Shown: positions 59,255 to 64,000 of the stretch, piece after piece
Numbering within the stretch: position 1 is the first letter of the stretch
Layout: every line of letters starts with the position of its first letter
DNA from: Streptomyces massasporeus
Lineage (GTDB): Bacteria > Actinomycetota > Actinomycetes > Streptomycetales > Streptomycetaceae
Reading direction: 5' to 3'
NCBI RefSeq assembly: GCF_014648995.1
Contig: NZ_BMSE01000024.1
Span: forward strand, 62,001-126,000
Length of the DNA stretch: 64,000 nucleotides
The notes under the pieces: generated by a model
Told to the model about the DNA's origin: nothing
The model's input: only the letters and a program-made list of their open reading frames with translations
Databases searched by the model: none
Position numbers and translations under genes: made by a program

Positions 59255-59860
59255 GTGCGAGCGATCAGGGGGCTCTGGCGCTGGCGGCGCAATCCGCTGT
59301 GCCGCGCGACCGACCTGGCCGAAGCCTGGGTGGCACTGGCCGCCCTGCTGCTGATCCTGCTGGCCGCCCCGGTGGTCGGCTCGCTCGTCGGGGACACGGC
59401 TCAGGACGCGCTGCAGCGTTCCGTCCGGTCACAGCACGAGGCGCGGCATCTTGTCACGGCCACGGTGGTCCGCAAGCTGGACCGCTCCCCCCTGGACTCC
59501 GACCCCGAGACCTCGTCGGGCAGGGATCTGCGCAACCGCGTCCTCGCCGACTGGACCGCGCCGGACGGCACCCCGCACCAGGGCCCGGTGCTGGCGAGCC
59601 TCAAGGACCCGCAGCAGGGCGACACGTTCCGGATCTGGACCGACCGGCACGGCCGGATGGTGGCCCGCCCGCTCGACTCCGCGACGGCCTCGACGCACGC
59701 GGTCCTCGCCGGCTTCGGCGCCGCCCTGGCGACGGGCGGTCTCATAGAGGGCGGCAGACGGCTGATCGTCTGGCGCATGGTCCGCCGCCGGTACGCCCGT
59801 TGGGACCAGGCATGGGACAAGGCGGGCCCGGACTGGGGCAGGACGGGCACCGGCAGCTGA
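59255..59860 (+). CDS. Rv1733c-family membrane protein
   Basis: 201 residues. Two membrane helices flank an extracytoplasmic domain: first AWVALAALLLILLAAPVVGS near residue 20, second HAVLAGFGAALATGGLIEGG near residue 148. The start IRGLWRWRRNPLCRATDLAE is typical of the Rv1733c family. Function unknown. GTG 59255 with GGGGG 8 bp upstream is preferred; GTG 59246 and an earlier ATG at 59201 are alternatives. Confidence 0.78.
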   Translation: MRAIRGLWRWRRNPLCRATDLAEAWVALAALLLILLAAPVVGSLVGDTAQDALQRSVRSQHEARHLVTATVVRKLDRSPLDSDPETSSGRDLRNRVLADWTAPDGTPHQGPVLASLKDPQQGDTFRIWTDRHGRMVARPLDSATASTHAVLAGFGAALATGGLIEGGRRLIVWRMVRRRYARWDQAWDKAGPDWGRTGTGS

Positions 59861-60089
59861 CCGCCTTCCGGCTCTGGTCAACCCACCACGCGCGCGCACG
59901 CTACGGTGGTCCGGCCGAACCGTTCGGCACAACCCGCGCGCGAGCGAGCCTCAGGGACGCGCCGGTGTCGATGCCGCGTGCGCGCCCAGGCCCGGAAGGG
60001 CGGGCTCGGCCGCGGTCGCGACCCCGGAGTGGAGCGCCCCGACGGCGGACGAGCCATCAGTACGACCGAGGTGGGGGCACAGCTACACC

Positions 60090-62525
60090 ATGGCACAGGG
60101 CACGGTCCAGGTGACGCACACCGGCACGTCGCGGTGGCGGCGCCGCACGGGTGAGTACGCATCGCTCGCCGCCGCCCTGGAGGCCGCGGCCGACGGGGAC
60201 GTCCTCACCGTCGCGCCCGGCACCTACCGGGAGAACCTCGTCCTGCAGCGCGCGGTGACCCTGCGCGGTCCCGAGGGCTCCCCCGGCTCGGTGCGCATCG
60301 CGCCCGTGGACGGTGTGCCGCTGACCGTGCGCGCCTCGGCGGTGGTGCAGGACCTGCACGTGGAGGGCCAGGACGCGGCCGCCCCCGCCGTGCTGGTGGA
60401 GGAGGGCACCCCGGAGCTGCGGGACGTGCGGGTCGTGACGCGGTCGGCGGCCGGCATCGAGGTCCGCGGCAGCGCCCGGCCCACGGTGCGGCGCTGCGCG
60501 GTCGACAACCCGGCGGGCATCGGCATCGCCGTACTCGACGGCGCGGGCGGCGTGTTCGAGGAGTGCGAGGTCGTCGCGGCCGGCCAGGCGGGCGTCGCCG
60601 TGCGCGGCGGTGCCCATCCCCGCCTGGAGCGCTGCCGGGTGCACCACACCTCGGGCTCGGGCCTGTCGGCGACCGGGGAGAACTCCGCGCTGGAGGCGGT
60701 GGGCTGCGAGATCTACGAAGTCCGGGGCAGCGGTGTGCAGATCACCGGCCGGGCCACCGCCCACCTCACCGACTGCGACGTGCACCGCACGACGGCCGAC
60801 GGCGTCACGCTCGACACGGACGCCGTGCTGACGCTCGCCGACTGCCGGATCCACGACATCCCGGAGAACGCGGTCGACCTGCGCTCCCGTTCCGTCCTGA
60901 CGCTCACGCGCACCACCGTGCGGCAGTTCGGGCGCAACGGCCTGTCGGTGTGGGACCCGGGGACCCGCGTCGACGCCAACCAGTGCGAGATCTTCGACAG
61001 CACGGGCGACTACCCGGCGGTGTGGGTCAGCGACGGCGCCACCGCCGTCCTGGACTCGTGCCGGGTGCACGACGTGCCGGACGCGCTGTTCGTGCTCGAC
61101 CGCGGCTCGCGCGCCGACGTCGTCGACACCGACCTGTCGCAGGTGCGCAACACGGCCGTGTCGGTGAGCGACGGCGCGACCGCGCAGCTCGACGACTGCC
61201 GGATCCGGGACGCGGCGACGGGCGCCTGGTTCCGCGACCACGGCAGCGGCGGCACTCTGAACAACTGCACGGTGGACGGCACCCAGACCGGCGTGATCGT
61301 CACCAAGGGCGCCGACCCCACCGTGGAGCGCTGCACGATCGACTCCCCCGCCGAGGCCGGTGTCTACGTCTCGGCCGGCGGCCGGGGCAGCTTCCTGAAC
61401 TGCCGGGTCACGGGCAGCGGCGGCTACGGCTTCCATGTGATCGACGGCAGCCGTACGACGCTGCGGAAGTGCCGCACGGAGCGCTGCGCGCGCGGGGGCT
61501 ACGAGTTCGCGGACAGCGGCGCGGACGCGGCCTCCGGAGCGAGCCCGCTCGTGGAGGACTGCACGAGCGACGAGAGCGCGGGGCTGCGCGCGCCCGCCGC
61601 GCGCGAGCCGGCCGTGCAGACGGTGAACCACTCCCCCGGTCTGCTGGGCGGAGTCCCGCTGCCCCGCACAGAACCGGAGCCCTCGGCACCGGCCCCCGAG
61701 CCCGAGCAGCCGGCCCGCTCCTCCAAGGACGTCCTCGGCGAACTCGACGCGCTGGTGGGCCTGGAGAGCGTCAAGCGCGAGGTGCGCGCCCTCACCGACA
61801 TGATCGAGGTCGGCCGGCGCCGGCAGCAGGCCGGCCTGAAGGCGGCCTCGGTCAAGCGGCACCTGGTCTTCACCGGCTCCCCCGGCACCGGCAAGACCAC
61901 GGTCGCGCGGCTCTACGGCGAGATCCTCGCCTCCCTCGGCGTGCTGGAGAAGGGCCACCTGGTGGAGGTGTCCCGGGTCGACCTGGTCGGTGAGCACATC
62001 GGCTCTACGGCGATCCGCACCCAGGAGGCCTTCGAGAAGGCGCGCGGCGGTGTGCTGTTCATCGACGAGGCATACGCGCTGTCCCCGGAGGACGCGGGCC
62101 GCGACTTCGGCAAGGAGGCCATCGACACGCTGGTGAAGCTGATGGAGGATCACCGGGACGCCGTCGTGGTGATCGTCGCGGGCTACACGGCCGAGATGGA
62201 GCGCTTCCTGTCCGTCAACCCGGGTGTGGCGTCCCGCTTCTCGCGGACCATCACCTTCAGCGACTACGGCCCCGAGGACCTGCTGCGGATCGTGGAGCAG
62301 CAGGCCGAGGAGCACGAGTACCGGCTGGCACCGGGAGCGGCGGACGGCCTGCGGAAGTACTTCACGGTGCTCCCCAAGGGCCCGGCGTTCGGCAACGGCC
62401 GTACCGCACGGCAGACCTTCGAGGCCATGGTCGAGCGGCACGCGAGCCGGGTCGCCCAGCTTCCGGAGCCGAGCACGGACGACTTGACGCTGCTCTTCAC
62501 CGAGGACCTCCCCGAGGTGCTCTGA
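60090..62525 (+). CDS. Right-handed beta-helix protein fused to a CbxX/CfqX-type AAA+ ATPase
   Basis: 811 residues. Residues about 20-500 are a long right-handed beta-helix of short repeats, many reading like ...VERCTIDSPAEAGVYV and ...LDDCRIRDAATGAWF. After a Pro/Glu linker (about 525-545), residues 550-810 are an AAA+ domain of the CbxX/EccA type: FTGSPGTGKTTVARLYGEIL (Walker A near 595), GVLFIDEAYALSP (Walker B near 655) and SRFSRTITFSDYGPEDL. All catalytic motifs look intact. CbbX-like ATPases thread or remodel partner proteins; the beta-helix may bind a polymer or scaffold. No secretion signal and no type VII secretion genes adjacent. It faces a convergent gene 12 bp away. Confidence 0.9.
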   Translation: MAQGTVQVTHTGTSRWRRRTGEYASLAAALEAAADGDVLTVAPGTYRENLVLQRAVTLRGPEGSPGSVRIAPVDGVPLTVRASAVVQDLHVEGQDAAAPAVLVEEGTPELRDVRVVTRSAAGIEVRGSARPTVRRCAVDNPAGIGIAVLDGAGGVFEECEVVAAGQAGVAVRGGAHPRLERCRVHHTSGSGLSATGENSALEAVGCEIYEVRGSGVQITGRATAHLTDCDVHRTTADGVTLDTDAVLTLADCRIHDIPENAVDLRSRSVLTLTRTTVRQFGRNGLSVWDPGTRVDANQCEIFDSTGDYPAVWVSDGATAVLDSCRVHDVPDALFVLDRGSRADVVDTDLSQVRNTAVSVSDGATAQLDDCRIRDAATGAWFRDHGSGGTLNNCTVDGTQTGVIVTKGADPTVERCTIDSPAEAGVYVSAGGRGSFLNCRVTGSGGYGFHVIDGSRTTLRKCRTERCARGGYEFADSGADAASGASPLVEDCTSDESAGLRAPAAREPAVQTVNHSPGLLGGVPLPRTEPEPSAPAPEPEQPARSSKDVLGELDALVGLESVKREVRALTDMIEVGRRRQQAGLKAASVKRHLVFTGSPGTGKTTVARLYGEILASLGVLEKGHLVEVSRVDLVGEHIGSTAIRTQEAFEKARGGVLFIDEAYALSPEDAGRDFGKEAIDTLVKLMEDHRDAVVVIVAGYTAEMERFLSVNPGVASRFSRTITFSDYGPEDLLRIVEQQAEEHEYRLAPGAADGLRKYFTVLPKGPAFGNGRTARQTFEAMVERHASRVAQLPEPSTDDLTLLFTEDLPEVL

Positions 62526-62537
62526 GGAGGCGCCCGC

Positions 62538-64000
62538 CTATGCGGCGGGCGGCTCGGGCTCGTGCCGCGGCGAGGGCACGTCCGGCGCCTCCGGCCCCGC
62601 CGGAGCCTCCCCCTCGGGGACATCCAGTCCCTCCCGAGCCTCCCGTTCGGGGACATCCGGTCCCTCCTGGGCCGTCGGCCGCAGTCGGGCCAGCAGCTTG
62701 CGGCGTTCCTCGGCGAAGACCGGGTCGGCCTGGTAGTCGGAGTGGCCGAGGATCGGGGCGGGCAGCGGCAGGAGCGCGGTGCGGCCGTAGGCGAGGGGGT
62801 CCATCAGGGGGGCGTGGTCGACGTGTGCGCCGGGCAGGCGCATCGGGCCGCCGATGGGGTCGGTGAGCCGGTAGAGGTTGCGCCAGCAGTCGACGTCCCG
62901 GTGCAGGGAGCCGAGCGCGGCGGGTCCGAAGTGTGCCGGGAACCAGCGGCCGTAGAGGCGTTCCAGTGGGGAACCGTAGGTCAGCAGCGCGACCCGTTTG
63001 CGGGCGGACGGGGCGAGTTGCCAGGCCGCGGCGGCGGCGAGCACGCTGCCCTGCGAGTGCCCGGAGATGACCAGCCGTCCGCCGGTGGCGCGCGTCCAGG
63101 TCGCCATCCGCCAGGTCAGGTCGGGCACCGCGCGCTCGGCGTAGCAGGGCGGGGCGAAGGGGTGGGAGGCGCGGGGCCAGAAGGTGCCGACGTCCCACAG
63201 GATGCCGATGGTGCGGCGGGCGGCGGCGTCCTTGTAGGCGCGTCGGCCCCAGGTGACGAAGAGTATGAAGCCGAGGCCGATCATCCAGGAGCCGAGGGCC
63301 TGTGCGGTCTCGGCGGCGCCGTGGACGACGGGGTAGGTGCCCTGCGCGGCCTCGCCCGGGGTCTCGTCGGTGGCGAGGGCGCCCACGAGGGCTCCGGCGC
63401 CGAGCAGCAGGGTGACGCCGGAGGTGACGGCGACGACGCGGGGTCCCCGGTCGGTGAGGGAGGCCATCGCGCGGGTGTAGGCGATACGCCGGGTGCGGGC
63501 GCGGTCCTGGGCCTCGTCCGGGTAGTCGAGTGCCACCGCGACGCGCTCGGCGCGGGCGAGCTGCCAGGCGCGGTGGGCCAGCCAGCCGAAGAGTCCGAGC
63601 AGTACGACGAGCAGCGGCGGTATCACGGACGCCTGCCAGGTCAGCAGCACCGGCGGGCCGTCGATCGACGCCCCGGTGCCGTCCAGCCAGTCGGACACGC
63701 GCTGGGACACACCACCGGACATCACTCCGCCCAGGGCGCAGGCCAGCATCGCCACGGCGGGTCCGCCCAGGCCCCGCAGCACCGCCCGCCGGTCGGGGTC
63801 GGTGCGGTGCAGGGCGTACGCCACGACGCCGAGGACGATCACCAGCAGGCCCTGCACCAGGGCGATCCCGCCGAAGGTCGTGTCACCGGGCAGCCGGCCT
63901 TCCGACGTCCACCCCGGGCGCTCCCACCCTGCGTACAGCACGGCGAGGACGAGCAGGACGAGTGCGGCCAGCGGCAGGCGCCGTACGAAACGCTCGTCGA
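62538..64000 (-). CDS. Polytopic membrane protein with alpha/beta-hydrolase (lipase-like) domain, 5' end outside window
   Basis: At least 487 codons; the frame is open to the right edge. The visible N-terminal part has about five transmembrane segments (ALVQGLLVIVLGVVAYALHR, then PPLLVVLLGLFGWLAHRA, VVAVTSGVTLLLGAGALVGA and others). The C-terminal soluble region carries the nucleophile elbow RLVISGHSQGSVLAAAAAWQ, so an esterase or lipase-like fold is likely. The tail is Pro/Glu-rich. No clear family name; seen next to the beta-helix ATPase in opposite orientation with 12 bp between stops. Confidence 0.75.
   Translation of the reverse strand, partial: DERFVRRLPLAALVLLVLAVLYAGWERPGWTSEGRLPGDTTFGGIALVQGLLVIVLGVVAYALHRTDPDRRAVLRGLGGPAVAMLACALGGVMSGGVSQRVSDWLDGTGASIDGPPVLLTWQASVIPPLLVVLLGLFGWLAHRAWQLARAERVAVALDYPDEAQDRARTRRIAYTRAMASLTDRGPRVVAVTSGVTLLLGAGALVGALATDETPGEAAQGTYPVVHGAAETAQALGSWMIGLGFILFVTWGRRAYKDAAARRTIGILWDVGTFWPRASHPFAPPCYAERAVPDLTWRMATWTRATGGRLVISGHSQGSVLAAAAAWQLAPSARKRVALLTYGSPLERLYGRWFPAHFGPAALGSLHRDVDCWRNLYRLTDPIGGPMRLPGAHVDHAPLMDPLAYGRTALLPLPAPILGHSDYQADPVFAEERRKLLARLRPTAQEGPDVPEREAREGLDVPEGEAPAGPEAPDVPSPRHEPEPPAA

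Overview
The window looks like a Streptomyces chromosome. It is very GC-rich, with strong third-position GC bias, many GTG starts and short GTGA/ATGA gene overlaps. Its families are typical of the genus: SpoIIE-type phosphatases, DUF6114/DUF6230, an MHS transporter beside a PucR-like regulator, TerD, and a xylanase/arabinofuranosidase pair that matches Streptomyces lividans xlnA/abfB in sequence and divergent layout. I saw no tRNA, rRNA or CRISPR array. Several genes are broken, so the window mixes stable chromosome with eroding accessory DNA.

Region 1 (1-27.2 kb), signalling and small metabolism. An amine oxidase (cut by the left edge) overlaps an aldehyde dehydrogenase and probably forms a polyamine-degrading pair; an alginate-lyase-family protein follows. 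Next come a PAS/GAF/SpoIIE phosphatase, a 1423-residue hybrid histidine kinase with an exact 276-bp tandem HAMP array, a STAS protein and a small HTH regulator. Two more SpoIIE phosphatases lie at 17.4-21.5 kb and another at 24.6-27.1 kb, each of the last two with its own anti-sigma-type ATPase domain. Between them are a frameshifted aldo/keto reductase, a lipoprotein/I36-inhibitor pair, a chimeric relic ORF, a GlxA-type regulator with a divergent monooxygenase, a TetR gene with a double operator and leaderless promoter, a PadR gene with a 24-bp palindrome, an acyl-CoA dehydrogenase, and head-to-head fragments of two lost transporters.

Region 2 (27.1-33.2 kb), plant polysaccharide island. xlnA and a CE1-like esterase form a probable minus-strand operon. 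abfB is divergent, with several palindromes in the shared intergenic region. A GH6 cellulase follows, preceded by a CebR-type box. The esterase and AbfB carry closely related ricin-type lectin modules.

Region 3 (33.2-45.6 kb), accessory DNA with insertion-sequence debris on both sides of a terpenoid-type gene set. On the minus strand, P450, DUF6230, DUF6114, a squalene/phytoene-synthase::cis-prenyltransferase fusion and a decayed FAD oxidoreductase run in series with overlapping stops and starts. A GMC oxidoreductase and a deazaflavin-dependent reductase are divergent from the P450. This is the strongest candidate for an undescribed pathway. The last enzyme has been destroyed by frameshifts and truncated against an IS630 remnant, so the pathway here may be incomplete.

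Region 4 (45.6-64 kb), core-like chromosome: an MHS-family transporter, PucR-like regulator and 3-hydroxybutyrate-dehydrogenase-like SDR; NUDIX; apolipoprotein N-acyltransferase; an O-antigen-ligase-like membrane protein; a glutamate-racemase-like protein; an HpnB-like glycosyltransferase; a double-TerD protein; a MOSC protein; an unusual beta-helix::AAA+ fusion; and a membrane alpha/beta hydrolase cut by the right edge.
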